Counted from the stretch's first letter, positions 1 to 9,108 are shown. The stretch is 64,000 nucleotides of DNA from Shewanella corallii (GCF_023349125.1 NZ_JAKIKT010000001.1:496001-560000), one strand, 5' to 3'. The notes: a model not told the origin generated them from the sequence alone. Translations and numbers: made by a program.

Positions 1-970
1 TGGCACTGGATAGCTTGCCCATACGTTTAATCAGTCCGGTGCGATTCTCGGTGGACATAGACAGGGTTACCTTGCCCCGGTGGAAGAAAAACTCCTTGAT
101 ATTGATGGCTCCGGCCACCAAGGCTACCAGGCCTGCTACCAGGATAATGGTGCCGCCATCACCACCTGCACCCAGTAGTTGGAACAGGTTGAGCCAGGCT
201 GTCATAAACATGAAATAGATAAGTCCGGAGAAGAATACAAAGATACCGCCCACCAACAACATGCGGCTGCGGCTCTTGGCATTGACCATAATGGACAGCA
301 GGAACAGGAGTACAAAGAAAGCGCATGGGTTAAAGGCATCGACTCCCGCCAGCACCAGAGTAAGCAAGGGCAGTGACAGTTGCTCCGGGGCAACTGTGCC
401 TACCAGAGGAATTTCCACCGGCTGCACCTTGCTGGTTGGGGCCGAGTCAATACCCGAGTCACAGGTGCCGGGAGCGGCATTTTTATCACAGGTACCAAAC
501 AGTGGTGAGTCCAATGTCACCGGGGCTTCCAGTGCTTGGTTTGGGTCCAGTTCTCCGCCCTGTTTGCTATAGCACTCCCTGAGCTTCTGCTCGATAAATA
601 CCCCGGTTACTTCGTCACTGGTATAGCCCACAATACTCTGGCCACATATCGCCACGAAAGGTACTGAGGTGGTTTGGGTGTTGGTAGCTTTGGCTATCTG
701 TTGCCAGTGCTCAATGACACCGGGTTCGCTCACCAGTTGGGCGTTAAGGTCAACCCAGGGATACTTTTCTGCGAGGCGATCGATAAAGGGGTGTGCTTTG
801 GCGCAATGGGGGCAGGTTTTAGACCAGAAGAAGTAGAGTTTGACATCTGGTGCACCGGCCGAGGCCTTGGGGGTATACCATAGTTCATCTGCTCCGTAAG
901 AATTTGGGGCAGACACCAGGCCGACGGCAAGCACCCAAAGCGCAAAAATCCATTTCAGTGAGGACCACAT
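1..970 (-). CDS. Thioredoxin-domain plus CcdA/DsbD-like membrane protein (3' end outside window)
   Basis: Open frame from an ATG at 970 to the left edge with no stop, so the C-terminus is missing; about 323 residues are visible. A GGAGAAA ribosome site lies 7 nt upstream. The N-terminus is a signal peptide or membrane anchor (about residues 1-27). A thioredoxin-like domain follows, with redox motif CPHC in the context FFWSKTCPHCAKAHPFIDRL. After a linker containing further cysteines comes a polytopic membrane part starting with DAFNPCAFFVLLFLLSIM. A cysteine in the first helix is typical of the DsbD/CcdA electron-transfer core. I infer transfer of reducing power across the inner membrane to a periplasmic target. 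The domain order is the reverse of DsbD, which has thioredoxin at the C-terminus. The substrate is unknown. Confidence 0.75.
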   Translation of the reverse strand, partial: MWSSLKWIFALWVLAVGLVSAPNSYGADELWYTPKASAGAPDVKLYFFWSKTCPHCAKAHPFIDRLAEKYPWVDLNAQLVSEPGVIEHWQQIAKATNTQTTSVPFVAICGQSIVGYTSDEVTGVFIEQKLRECYSKQGGELDPNQALEAPVTLDSPLFGTCDKNAAPGTCDSGIDSAPTSKVQPVEIPLVGTVAPEQLSLPLLTLVLAGVDAFNPCAFFVLLFLLSIMVNAKSRSRMLLVGGIFVFFSGLIYFMFMTAWLNLFQLLGAGGDGGTIILVAGLVALVAGAINIKEFFFHRGKVTLSMSTENRTGLIKRMGKLSSA

Positions 971-1135
971 ACTTTGTTTCTCCAAATCAATAAGCTACTG
1001 ATTTGATTTCATAGTATCGGGTTTGTTCTGGGAGGCGGGGGATAAGTTGGAGAAGTGTTAACCCGGTCAATATCTACCGGGAAACCTAGGATTCATTTAA
1101 GTGGTTAATGCTGTGTTGGGTGACCGGGCAGCAGA

Positions 1136-1549
1136 TTATTCTGATTTGCCGTCGGCCAACATCACAGGCTCATGTTCACAAAAGGAGAGTTTGACCACGC
1201 GATCTTCATCACCGGCGGTAAGAATGCGGGTAACCATGGGATAGGTAAGCTGCTTCTTGGTCAAATAGGTTTTGACTCTGTCGACACGGCGCTGAGCTAA
1301 CCACATATTGTACTCACGCAACTTCTTGTCACTGATCTGTTTGTTGAAGCTGAATTCCAGCAACAGATAACCATCGGTTAAGCTTTCACTGTCGTCCAGA
1401 AGCTTATCCAGAGCGGCTTTGCCATTGGAGTTAAAGTAGGAGCTGTTGCGATCAAACTCAACCTCGCCCAGCATACTGTTTCCGGGGCAAGATGCCACTG
1501 CGGGAGAGGCAAGCAGGCTGAGCAGCAACAGGGTAGTAATTTTGGTCAT
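1136..1549 (-). CDS. Small periplasmic OmpA-like domain protein
   Basis: 137 residues from the ATG at 1549, which has AGGAAG 8 nt upstream. An in-frame ATG 21 nt further out overlaps that ribosome site and is less likely. The N-terminus is a classical Sec signal peptide (LLLLSLLASPAVA-SC). The mature part starts with GEVEFDRNSSYF and has the OmpA-C layout: a beta strand, then a KAALDKLL helix, then LAQRRVDRVKTYL, the region that in OmpA/Pal proteins packs under the peptidoglycan-binding site. It is shorter and more divergent than typical OmpA-C domains, so actual peptidoglycan binding is uncertain. It stands alone between the thioredoxin/CcdA-type gene and a divergent flavoprotein gene. Confidence 0.6.
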   Translation of the reverse strand: MTKITTLLLLSLLASPAVASCPGNSMLGEVEFDRNSSYFNSNGKAALDKLLDDSESLTDGYLLLEFSFNKQISDKKLREYNMWLAQRRVDRVKTYLTKKQLTYPMVTRILTAGDEDRVVKLSFCEHEPVMLADGKSE

Positions 1550-1958
1550 ATACGACGCTTCCTGTGTCAACCTTTAGTAGTAGATTATCTGCTTTTTGCT
1601 GACCACAATTTAAGCCATCTTAAGAACCTTTGCAAACCTTCCAAGTGGCGTTTCTAATTTGTTGAAAAACAAGGCTTAATACTGTTATCAAAGATGACGA
1701 AAGTTTGACGCGTGCCGCTGGTTTTGACGCTTTTTATAGTTTTATTTTCTTGCTTGATCCGACTGCTTTTCAGGTTTTTATTCTTTCTTTTCATTGGATT
1801 GCTGAATAGCAAAAATCACCAAACCCTTGAGGGCATACGAGGCTTATCAAGTCTATAAAGCGGCAGTTGTTTACAGAGTTAAAAAATCTGTGCACCTTGC
1901 CACTTTTATATTTAATCCTCATCTTTAATAACAAGGAACTGTGGCTGGAGGCCAGTTG
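1550..1958. other. Divergent intergenic region, about 410 bp
   Basis: AT-rich spacer between the OmpA-like gene (minus) and the GlpD-like gene (plus). It must hold two divergent promoters. Several TTGAC and TATA-like hexamers occur, but I found no pair with good spacing. No convincing ORF, RNA or terminator was seen. Confidence 0.4.
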
Positions 1959-3134
1959 ATGAAGCAAACCGATGTATTGGTTGTTGGTGGTGGCATTGTT
2001 GGAGCTGGCATTGCTCAGGCTGCAGCAGCGGCGGGATACAGTGTTGTGCTGTGGGAGCGCGGAGAGTTGGGTGGAGAGACATCGGCTAACTCCAGTAAGC
2101 TGATCCACGGTGGTTTGCGTTATCTGGAGTCCGGTCAGGTCTCTCTGGTTAAAAGCTGCCTTGCACAACGCAAACAATTGCTGAAACTGGCACCAGGATT
2201 GGTGGAGGCCGTTCCATTCTATATTCCTGTATATAAGGACAGTCGCCGTGGGGCCATGACCATAGCCGCTGGGCTTGGCTTGTATGCCATGTTGGCGGAG
2301 CTTGAACCCCATGGCCGATTTCAACGACTGCCCAGATCCCAATGGTCCTCTCTTGAAGGCCTGGAACAGACCAATCTAAAGCATGTATTCCAGTATTGGG
2401 ATGCCAGAACCCATGACCAGAGATTGACTCAAGCAGTGGCTGCCAGTGCTGAAGCTCTTGGTGCCGAGATTTGCGAAGGCATTCGCTGTGAGTCCATTTA
2501 TCAGGGCGCAAGGGTGTGTCAGGTAGAAGGACGGGATAGTGAGGGGAAGAGCAGAGAACTCAGAACCGGTATGGTGATCAATGCCTGTGGTCCCTGGGTG
2601 AATGCGCTGCTGGAGAGTGTATCCCCCAAGCTGGTGGGCCTACCCATAGATTGGGTGCAGGGAAGTCACCTGCTGTTGGATGTACCGCCTCCCCAGGGTG
2701 TGTTGTACCTTGAGTCTCATCTGGACGAACGAGTGGTATTTGTGATCCCCTGGGAGGGCAAAACCTTGCTGGGCACCACAGAGACGTTACTGCGAACTGA
2801 GCCGCAAAAACCGCAAATGACGGAGCAGGAACAGGACTATCTGTTGGCTATCTACCAACACTATTTCCCAGCCTGGCAGGAGTCCCAACTGACAGAGCGT
2901 ATCTTGCGGCGTTTTTGCGGTGTCAGAGTGTTGCCCAAAGCCAATGGCAGTGCTTTTGGCCGCAGTCGGGAAACCATTATTCATGATCCCGGCTCTCATC
3001 CCGGAGTTATCACTGTTTATGGCGGTAAGCTGACTGAATACAGGGTGACATCAGATCAGGTGCTGGCGATCGTGCGCCGCCGACTGGGAGAGCGGCAAGC
3101 CATTGCCGATGTCAATGAGCTGGCGCTCACTTAA
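1959..3134 (+). CDS. GlpD-like FAD-dependent oxidoreductase (short form)
   Basis: 391 residues from the ATG at 1959, with GGAG 8 nt upstream; a GTG 18 nt earlier is also possible. The N-terminus has the FAD-binding Rossmann motif VVGGGIVGAGIAQ. It is followed by the glycerol-3-phosphate dehydrogenase signature region (SSKLIHGGLRYLESGQ and SLVKSCLAQRKQLLKLAP). The C-terminal FAD contact (TVYGGKLTEYR) is also present. GlpD proteins are about 500 residues; this one stops after the FAD/substrate domain and lacks the C-terminal helical DAO_C domain. It probably oxidises a glycerol-3-phosphate-like or other small hydroxyacid substrate at the membrane, passing electrons to quinone, but the substrate cannot be read from sequence. 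No glpF or glpK is nearby. Confidence 0.75.
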   Translation: MKQTDVLVVGGGIVGAGIAQAAAAAGYSVVLWERGELGGETSANSSKLIHGGLRYLESGQVSLVKSCLAQRKQLLKLAPGLVEAVPFYIPVYKDSRRGAMTIAAGLGLYAMLAELEPHGRFQRLPRSQWSSLEGLEQTNLKHVFQYWDARTHDQRLTQAVAASAEALGAEICEGIRCESIYQGARVCQVEGRDSEGKSRELRTGMVINACGPWVNALLESVSPKLVGLPIDWVQGSHLLLDVPPPQGVLYLESHLDERVVFVIPWEGKTLLGTTETLLRTEPQKPQMTEQEQDYLLAIYQHYFPAWQESQLTERILRRFCGVRVLPKANGSAFGRSRETIIHDPGSHPGVITVYGGKLTEYRVTSDQVLAIVRRRLGERQAIADVNELALT

Positions 3135-3247
3135 ACAGATTCGCCCCAACAGATGATCCGGCCGTGAAAAGTGGATAAACTAGCGCCCCTTTTGCCTGAC
3201 AAGTTTCGGGCAATAACCGTTACCAAACTCCGGATACGAGATTTTTC

Positions 3248-4390
3248 ATGCTGACATGCAGCTACTTTTCCCAGGGTAAATGCCGCTCCTGTAACTGGCT
3301 GGAACAGCCTGTTGAGCAGCAACTGACCAACAAATCATCCCAGCTGGCTACTTTGCTTGAGGGATTGAATGTGGAGCAGTTTCTATCCCCGGTCAGTGGG
3401 CCTGAATCAGCATTTCGAAATAAAGCCAAGATGGTGGTGATGGGCGCTGCTCATGAGCCTGTACTGGGAATTGTCGGCCCGGATGGTTCACCTGTCTCTC
3501 TGTGTGATTGTCCTCTGTATCCGCAAGATATGCAGGCGCTGTTGCATCGGCTGGAGAAGTTTGTTCAACAGGCCGGTATTCCGCCTTACCGGATTGATAA
3601 GTCCAAAGGCGAGCTTAAGTTTATTCTGCTGACCCGGGCACAGCACTCAGGTGAATACCTGCTGCGCTTTGTACTGCGTAGCCACAATGCCATTGAGCGT
3701 ATCGAACGTACCTTGCCGCAGCTGTTGGCAGACTGGCCACAAATCAAGGTGGTGTCTGTCAATATTCAGCCTGTGCATATGGCGCGTCTGGAAGGGGATG
3801 AAGAGATTTTCCTGACAGAGGCGACCCGTCTTGAAGAGGTGTTCAATGGCGTGCCTTTGTTTATCCGCCCCAAGAGCTTTTTCCAGACCAATCCTGTGGT
3901 AGCGGCTGAGCTTTATTGCATCGCCAGAGACTGGGTCGCAGAGCTTAAGCCTTCCAGGGTCTGGGATCTGTTTTGTGGTGTTGGCGGCTTTGGTCTGCAC
4001 TGTGCCTCCCACGAGGTGGGTGTCACAGGTATTGAGATTGAAGCCGAGGCCATTGCCTGCGCCAAACTCTCCGCCGAAGCCTTGGGGTTGGATAATCTGA
4101 GTTTCAGTGCGCTGGATTCAACCGGCTTTGCCCAGGGGCAGGACGCCACTGAAGTACCGGATGTGATTATTGTGAATCCTCCCCGCCGTGGTATTGGCGA
4201 GCAGTTGTGTCAGTCGCTGTCAGCATTTGCGCCCAGGGCGATAGTGTATTCAAGTTGCAACCCAGTGACGCTGGCGAAGGATCTCAAGCTGATTGATGGT
4301 TATGAGATTAAGCGAGTGCAATTATTTGATATGTTTCCGCATACGGAACACGCTGAAGTTCTCGTTCTTTTGGTTAAAAAGGGGCTATAA
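3248..4390 (+). CDS. rlmC: 23S rRNA (uracil-747 C5)-methyltransferase RlmC
   Basis: 380 residues, close to E. coli RlmC/RumB (375). It methylates U747 of 23S rRNA with S-adenosylmethionine. The N-terminus carries the iron-sulfur cysteines C4, C12 and C15 ([12 protein letters not shown]), with a further pair near LCDCPLY. The SAM-binding core is [14 protein letters not shown], followed by NPPRRG. The catalytic cysteine is in [13 protein letters not shown] near the C-terminus. The N-terminus lacks a TRAM domain, which separates RlmC from RlmD. It is transcribed alone and is followed by a repeat-rich spacer. Confidence 0.93.
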   Translation: MLTCSYFSQGKCRSCNWLEQPVEQQLTNKSSQLATLLEGLNVEQFLSPVSGPESAFRNKAKMVVMGAAHEPVLGIVGPDGSPVSLCDCPLYPQDMQALLHRLEKFVQQAGIPPYRIDKSKGELKFILLTRAQHSGEYLLRFVLRSHNAIERIERTLPQLLADWPQIKVVSVNIQPVHMARLEGDEEIFLTEATRLEEVFNGVPLFIRPKSFFQTNPVVAAELYCIARDWVAELKPSRVWDLFCGVGGFGLHCASHEVGVTGIEIEAEAIACAKLSAEALGLDNLSFSALDSTGFAQGQDATEVPDVIIVNPPRRGIGEQLCQSLSAFAPRAIVYSSCNPVTLAKDLKLIDGYEIKRVQLFDMFPHTEHAEVLVLLVKKGL

Positions 4391-4815
4391 GCGTCCATTG
4401 CGGCGTTGAATTCCCTCGCCGTAGCGCTGCTACTGTCTTCGGTCGTTCGCCTTGCACTGAAAGCTTCTAGCCTCCTTCTAGGTAGCTGAAAACCCTGTTA
4501 ATGGCGTGATGGTTGTAAACAAAGATCCTTCGAAAGTTCGCCTATTCTTGATGTAAAGAGTGAACGTTGAGAATTCCCTTCGTGGTGATTGAACAGCAGG
4601 AGCATCATCTAGCCTCCTTTGAGCTTACTAAAAAAACGGTTTATGGCGTCTTCTCGCTGTAATGGTTGTAAACAAAGATCCTTCGGTCGTTCGCCTTGCA
4701 ACGAAAGCTATTATCCTTCGAAATCACTGTGAATCTGGCTGATGAGGGTTTGTGGCTGTAGCCCACGGCAGGGCTACAGTGTCAGTTTCATAGGGAAAGG
4801 GAATGTCGCCAACCG
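4391..4815. repeat. Degenerate tandem duplication, about 150 bp unit, in the rlmC-alaX spacer
   Basis: Several identical words recur in the same order about 140-160 bp apart. A 24-base word starting ATGGTTGTAAACAAAG is at 4509-4532 and 4662-4685. CTAGCCTCCTT is at 4467-4477 and 4609-4619. A GTTGA(G)AATTCCCT(T)CG block starts near 4405 and near 4566. A 20-base word CTTCGGTCGTTCGCCTTGCA is at 4437-4456 and again at 4681-4700. This looks like two to three diverged copies of one intergenic unit. It has no ORF, and I know no function for it. Confidence 0.7.
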
Positions 4816-5685
4816 TCAAACCCGGGTGATCATCTCAACATCACCATCTTCATTGCGCTTCAGCTCAATATGCAAGCCTTTAAGCTCACTCATATTCACC
4901 ACATGGGTGCCGCCGCAGGGGATGCTGACCGGCTTACCGTCCAGCTGTGTTTGCCAGTAGCGGGAGTCGGTGAGGGTATCGCCTTCGCGATGCATTGTGA
5001 TGGTCTGATCTGTGGCCAGCCATTCGCTCAGCTGGGCATTTACCTCTGCTGCAACCTCTGCCAGAGCGGCAACGAAATCATCATTGTTGAAGCCGCGCTT
5101 CTTCAGCGTTTTCCCCATACGATAGGTATCGATACAGGCATGTGGCGTCACAAAGCTGGTTTCTTCGGCATAGCTGTGGAAGTCGTATTGTCCCAGTGCA
5201 TCCAGTCTGCCAGCTTCTTTTCGCCAGAAGTTCTGCTGCAATACCTTGTTCAGCGCCAGTGCAGACAGGTGAGCGCCGCTATGAGGACGACTCAGTGATT
5301 GCTGATAATCGGCATCCACGCTCAGCTCAACTTCAGTGCCAGTGGTCAGGCTGATATTGCCTGCCAGTTGATGCACCACCACAAAGTGCCAGCCCGGCTC
5401 ATCACGCTTGACCGGGATCGCTTTACCCACATACAGCTGCTGATTATCTACATCCCAGGCACCGGTCAAACAATCAATAACCTCGATACCCTGACCATCA
5501 ATAGTCACAGTTCCTTTGTCTGCAGGGTGATCAGGCCAGATATGGGAGACAGGATGAAATGGAGTCTGGTCCGTCACCAGCAACGTGGTGTCGGCCTGCT
5601 GTTGGCATATCTGTACTTTGGCCGTCAGTTGAAAAATCTGTTGGGTGAAGGTGACCTGAGTTGGTGATACCTGAAACGCTGTCAT
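4816..5685 (-). CDS. AlaX-like alanyl-tRNA editing hydrolase
   Basis: 289 residues from the ATG at 5685. The frame can be extended to a TTG at 5811, but the added residues look unlike the family. The editing-domain zinc motifs are present: RPHSGAHLSALALN (the HxxxH-type motif) and CGGTHV near the C-terminus. These match the second domain of alanyl-tRNA synthetase and stand-alone AlaX proteins, which hydrolyse mischarged Ser- or Gly-tRNA(Ala). The N-terminal half resembles the glycine-rich barrel of longer AlaX forms. There is no aminoacylation domain. It is transcribed toward rlmC but ends in the repeat-rich spacer. Substrate preference (Ser versus other) cannot be read. Confidence 0.8.
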   Translation of the reverse strand: MTAFQVSPTQVTFTQQIFQLTAKVQICQQQADTTLLVTDQTPFHPVSHIWPDHPADKGTVTIDGQGIEVIDCLTGAWDVDNQQLYVGKAIPVKRDEPGWHFVVVHQLAGNISLTTGTEVELSVDADYQQSLSRPHSGAHLSALALNKVLQQNFWRKEAGRLDALGQYDFHSYAEETSFVTPHACIDTYRMGKTLKKRGFNNDDFVAALAEVAAEVNAQLSEWLATDQTITMHREGDTLTDSRYWQTQLDGKPVSIPCGGTHVVNMSELKGLHIELKRNEDGDVEMITRV

Positions 5686-6132
5686 TTGTCGTTGTACTTG
5701 GTTCAGTCGAAGGGATGGGGAATGATAACAAAGCGCACCGTATCTGGTTAGCGACAATGAGTTTACAGCGGGTAAAACCTCAATTTCGTTGATGATTGTG
5801 AAGCGGCTCAATTCGCTGGTGAGAGATGCTTCAAAGATGCGCCATTTCTGTGTGTGGCCTCAGAAATAAACTTTCTTAACCCAGCCATAAATCACGCCTT
5901 TGCGAGGAATGAAAATCCAAATCTCATTTTTCGCATCTTAAAAAATACCTCTTTGGTGATATGAGATCTGGGCCTCATTCACCTGTCTTTCGCTCTTGCT
6001 AATTTAGCGCTCTGCTGCACGGCAGAGCTTTGTGCCTGAAGTGCGTTATTGTCCGAGTCTTCATAGGGCTGTTTAGGTGTTTTACCTGAGAATCATCCTG
6101 TGAGGCTCCATTAGTTTCAACGGAGAAATACC
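5686..6132. other. Divergent spacer upstream of the Dba/DsbI-like operon, about 450 bp
   Basis: No credible ORF. A 7-bp hairpin (GCTCTGC at 6009-6015 with GCAGAGC at 6022-6028) is followed by a short T-rich run and could be a weak terminator or attenuator. AAGATGCG near 5834 is mirrored by CGCATCTT near 5932. I found no clear promoter hexamers for either flanking gene. Confidence 0.35.
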
Positions 6133-6300
6133 GTGGAGTTCATTCTCTTCTGTCTTGTATTCGCGGCAGCCGCTCTGGTGGCCTTTAAGCCCGAAAAAGA
6201 AAAATTGGCCAGCCGTCTACTGGTTTCCAGCATTCTGCTCAGCGTGTTCATCTGGATCGTGATGACTGCTGGTATGATCATTCCACCGGGGAACCTGTAA
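6133..6300 (+). CDS. Small inner-membrane protein, Dba-like partner of DsbI
   Basis: 55 residues from a GTG with GGAG 7 nt upstream. Two hydrophobic helices (FILFCLVFAAALVAF and LLVSSILLSVFIWIV) flank a charged loop (KPEKEKLASR). The stop codon overlaps the next start as TAATG, so the two genes are translationally coupled. In Campylobacter jejuni a small membrane protein, Dba, is encoded just upstream of DsbI and works with it. The size, topology and coupling here match that arrangement, so I infer a Dba-like role. I did not recognise sequence identity to Dba itself. Confidence 0.6.
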   Translation: MEFILFCLVFAAAALVAFKPEKEKLASRLLVSSILLSVFIWIVMTAGMIIPPGNL

Positions 6301-7760
6301 TGAACAAAGAACTTATCAATGACGTAGTCATGAACCGCATAGTTGCTGTGGCGTCTTTGCTGCTGATCGCTCTGCCGGTTGGCATCGCTTGTATCGTGCT
6401 GGGCTATGGCATGGGGGATAACCCATGCGCTCTGTGCTGGCAGGAACGTACTGCCATGGTGCTGGTTTCCCTGATTGCCCTGTTTATTACGCGCTACGGC
6501 CTGAAGCCAAAGTACATAGGTCTGCTGCTGCTGACGTCTGTGTATGGCCTGTTCGCCGGTTTCCGCCACAGCGCTCCGCACATGCTGCGTGATATCGGTC
6601 AGGGCTTTGGTCCAGCCATTATGGGCGTACACACTTATGTATGGGTAATGGTAGTGTTCCTGGTGGTTCTGATCGCCGCCGGCCTACTGATGTTCGTTCA
6701 GGGCGACAAACTGATCCAGTGGAGCGAGAAGACCCGCTGGGAAGGCCTGAACAAAACCGCCGCCAACGTGTTCCTGGTGGTTATTGCCTTCAACATAGTG
6801 CAAGCCTTCACCCAGACTGGTCCTGCTCCGTTCCTGGGTCAGGGCGACCCGGTTCGCATGAGCTTTAACCCGCAGAATATCATCTGGTCTGCTGGTAAGT
6901 GGGATGGCCTGACTAACATGTCCCTGCGTGGCGGTTACGGCATCACCAAGCCGAACTTCACCGACATGGCTGTGAACGACGCAACCCGCGCTGATGCCCA
7001 GTCTACTGTGAGTGCTGTAAAAACTGTAACTCTGCCTGCTGAGCTTGATGGTGCCGTGACTGGTATCAGTTACAACCCAAGCAGCAAACTGGTCGCGGTT
7101 GTCACCAACAGCAACTGGGTAGCTTTCCTGAACGAAGATATGACTCAGGTACTGGCTAAGGCCGAGATTGATCCTAACTTCTCTGTTGAAATCTCTAACC
7201 TGGCAGGCGTTGCCTTCGACTCTGACAACAGCGTACTGGTCACAGCCGATCACAAGAGCTTTGCTCGCGTGGCTTATGATCCAAGTGCCAGGATCGCCGA
7301 TTACTACGCTAACTTCTTTGAAGGTACCGACGGCATCACAGAGTTCAAGCGCGGTCGTTTCGAGACTGCCCGTGCTAAGTACAATTATGTGGGTAGCGTA
7401 GGTTACGACGCCGCCAGCAACGAGTACGTCATGGTGACTTTGCCGGATGCCAAGCGCAACAACTTCGTAGAGGTTCGTCTGAGTGGTAAGGACTTCAAAC
7501 TGAATTCTGAGCGCGTCCTCGGCATCGACACCAAGGCTCTGCCAATGGTGACCGGCACTCTGGTTGACGGTGATAAGCTGGTGATGCTGAGCCAGTCTGG
7601 CCAGCAGTTGCTGACTCTGGATGCCGCTACCGGTATTGTAGTTTCCGCCACCAACCTGACAGAAGCTGGTAACCTGCAAGCATTGACTGTCCAGGGTGAC
7701 AAGCTGCTGGTGGTAGATGCTGCTGAAGGTAACAACCAGGTTCGCTTCTACATCAGGTAA
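6300..7760 (+). CDS. DsbI-like thiol oxidase: DsbB-type membrane domain with C-terminal propeller-like domain
   Basis: 486 residues; the ATG overlaps the upstream stop and has GGGGA 8 nt before it. Residues about 13-175 form a five-helix DsbB-like membrane domain with the quinone-reactive motif C43-A-L-C46 followed by WQERTAM. Residues about 205-486 are a soluble, presumably periplasmic, repeat-rich domain with blades such as GVAFDSDNSVLVTADH and LTVQGDKLLVVDAA, consistent with a beta-propeller. This architecture is that of DsbI rather than DsbB. The only other cysteine is C31, so the second periplasmic cysteine pair of DsbB is absent. It probably reoxidises a DsbA-like partner and passes electrons to quinone. 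No dsbA-like gene is adjacent. Confidence 0.75.
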   Translation: MNKELINDVVMNRIVAVASLLLIALPVGIACIVLGYGMGDNPCALCWQERTAMVLVSLIALFITRYGLKPKYIGLLLLTSVYGLFAGFRHSAPHMLRDIGQGFGPAIMGVHTYVWVMVVFLVVLIAAGLLMFVQGDKLIQWSEKTRWEGLNKTAANVFLVVIAFNIVQAFTQTGPAPFLGQGDPVRMSFNPQNIIWSAGKWDGLTNMSLRGGYGITKPNFTDMAVNDATRADAQSTVSAVKTVTLPAELDGAVTGISYNPSSKLVAVVTNSNWVAFLNEDMTQVLAKAEIDPNFSVEISNLAGVAFDSDNSVLVTADHKSFARVAYDPSARIADYYANFFEGTDGITEFKRGRFETARAKYNYVGSVGYDAASNEYVMVTLPDAKRNNFVEVRLSGKDFKLNSERVLGIDTKALPMVTGTLVDGDKLVMLSQSGQQLLTLDAATGIVVSATNLTEAGNLQALTVQGDKLLVVDAAEGNNQVRFYIR

Positions 7761-7795
7761 GCCCAGGGCTTCTACTTATCAAAGTGTGTAATAAA

Positions 7796-7824
7796 GCGAG
7801 TGCTCCGGCACTCGCTTTTCGTTT
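7796..7824 (+). terminator. Rho-independent terminator after the dsbI-like gene
   Basis: Perfect 8-bp stem GCGAGTGC/GCACTCGC with a TCCG loop, followed by TTTTCGTTT, 35 nt after the stop codon. Confidence 0.9.
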
Positions 7825-7944
7825 CCGGCTCCATGCCAACAGGAAAAACCTTATCCAGGCCGTTCCGGTTTTCATTGAATTGCAATATTTCTGTCATATC
7901 ATTCACTACATAAAGATAGAGGAATAAAAGAGAATGATCGCACT

Positions 7945-9096
7945 ATGATTTGGCAGATTTTTGTCCGCTTTTTTACCCTGGGTTTGATCAGTTTTGGTGG
8001 CCCGGCGGCGCATATTGGCTATTTTCGCCAGACCTTTGTTTCTCAGCTGAACTGGCTGGATGACAAGCGCTACGGCAATATTGTCGCACTCAGTCAGTTT
8101 TTACCCGGACCGGGCTCAAGTCAGGTGGGCTTTGCCATCGGCTACCATATGGGCGGTATTGCCGGTGCGGTTGCTGCTTTTATTGGCTTTACCCTGCCAT
8201 CCTTCCTGCTGCTGTATTTGATGGCGGTGACCAGCAGTATCTGGCTGGATCACTCCCTGTTTCAGGGGGCCATTCATGGTCTTAAATTGCTGGCCGTTGT
8301 AGTGGTAGCTGATGCCGTTATGGGCATGTTCCGTCAGTTCTGTCAGAAGCCTGCTGCCAGGGCGATTATGGTGTTCAGCACAGTGCTTTTACTGTTGTTC
8401 AGTGGCATAGTCGCGCAAATCGCGCTGATAGGTTTGTCAGCAGTGCTGGGGTATATGTTTTTGGTTCACCCTGAGTCAGACACCAAGCCAGAGCAAGACG
8501 CCGGTATTCGCTGGGGTTACCTGCTGAGTTTTGGCATCTTGCTGGTGGGCGGCAGTGTTATTGCGGGTAACGGTTCTCTGGCTGGATTGTTTGGCCAGTT
8601 CTTCCAGGCTGGGTCTCTGGTATTTGGTGGCGGCCATGTGGTGCTGCCGCTGCTGGAAAGTACAGTGGGCAGTGAGATGGCCCCGGACCGCTTCCTGGCC
8701 GGTTATGCCCTGGCTCAGGCTGTGCCGGGCCCCATGTTCACCCTGGCCACTTTTCTTGGTGCTGAAGTTTGGCTGAGCAATCCATTTATGGGGGCTCTGG
8801 TGGCCACACTGGCAATTTTCCTGCCCGGCTTCCTGCTGATGTTGGCCTTTATTAAAAGCTGGCATGCCCTGAGTCAGCGCCCCAGAGTGGCGGGTGTTGT
8901 TGCCGGTATTAATGCCGGTGTTGTCGGCCTCTTGCTGTCAGCCCTATACAGTCCTGTGTTTGTTTCCGGAGTGCTGAATGCTGCAGATATGGCCCTGGTG
9001 GTGGCGGGTTTCGGCATCCTGAAATTGATGCGGGTGCATATCGTGTTGCTGGTGGCAGGTTTTGCCGCCGCAGGTATGCTGATGACGCTGGTGTAG
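7945..9096 (+). CDS. chrA: Chromate transporter, long CHR family
   Basis: 383 residues with two homologous CHR halves. The first has LISFGGPAAHIGYFRQTFV and LSQFLPGPGSSQVGFAIGY. The second has LVFGGGHVVLPLLE and YALAQAVPGPMFTLATFLGA. Ten or more hydrophobic helices are visible. Characterised members export chromate, probably as proton antiporters, and confer chromate resistance; many chromosomal copies have an untested anion substrate. The start has no strong ribosome site. No chrB or chrR is adjacent, so it stands alone between a terminator and a palindromic repeat. Confidence 0.85.
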   Translation: MIWQIFVRFFTLGLISFGGPAAHIGYFRQTFVSQLNWLDDKRYGNIVALSQFLPGPGSSQVGFAIGYHMGGIAGAVAAFIGFTLPSFLLLYLMAVTSSIWLDHSLFQGAIHGLKLLAVVVVADAVMGMFRQFCQKPAARAIMVFSTVLLLLFSGIVAQIALIGLSAVLGYMFLVHPESDTKPEQDAGIRWGYLLSFGILLVGGSVIAGNGSLAGLFGQFFQAGSLVFGGGHVVLPLLESTVGSEMAPDRFLAGYALAQAVPGPMFTLATFLGAEVWLSNPFMGALVATLAIFLPGFLLMLAFIKSWHALSQRPRVAGVVAGINAGVVGLLLSALYSPVFVSGVLNAADMALVVAGFGILKLMRVHIVLLVAGFAAAGMLMTLV

Positions 9097-9108
9097 TGCG
9101 TTAAGTTC

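Noticed and set aside
6684-7679. 331-codon minus-strand frame opposite the DsbI-like gene
   Set aside because: The plus frame has the CALC motif, membrane helices and coupling to the upstream gene; the antisense frame has no recognisable domain.
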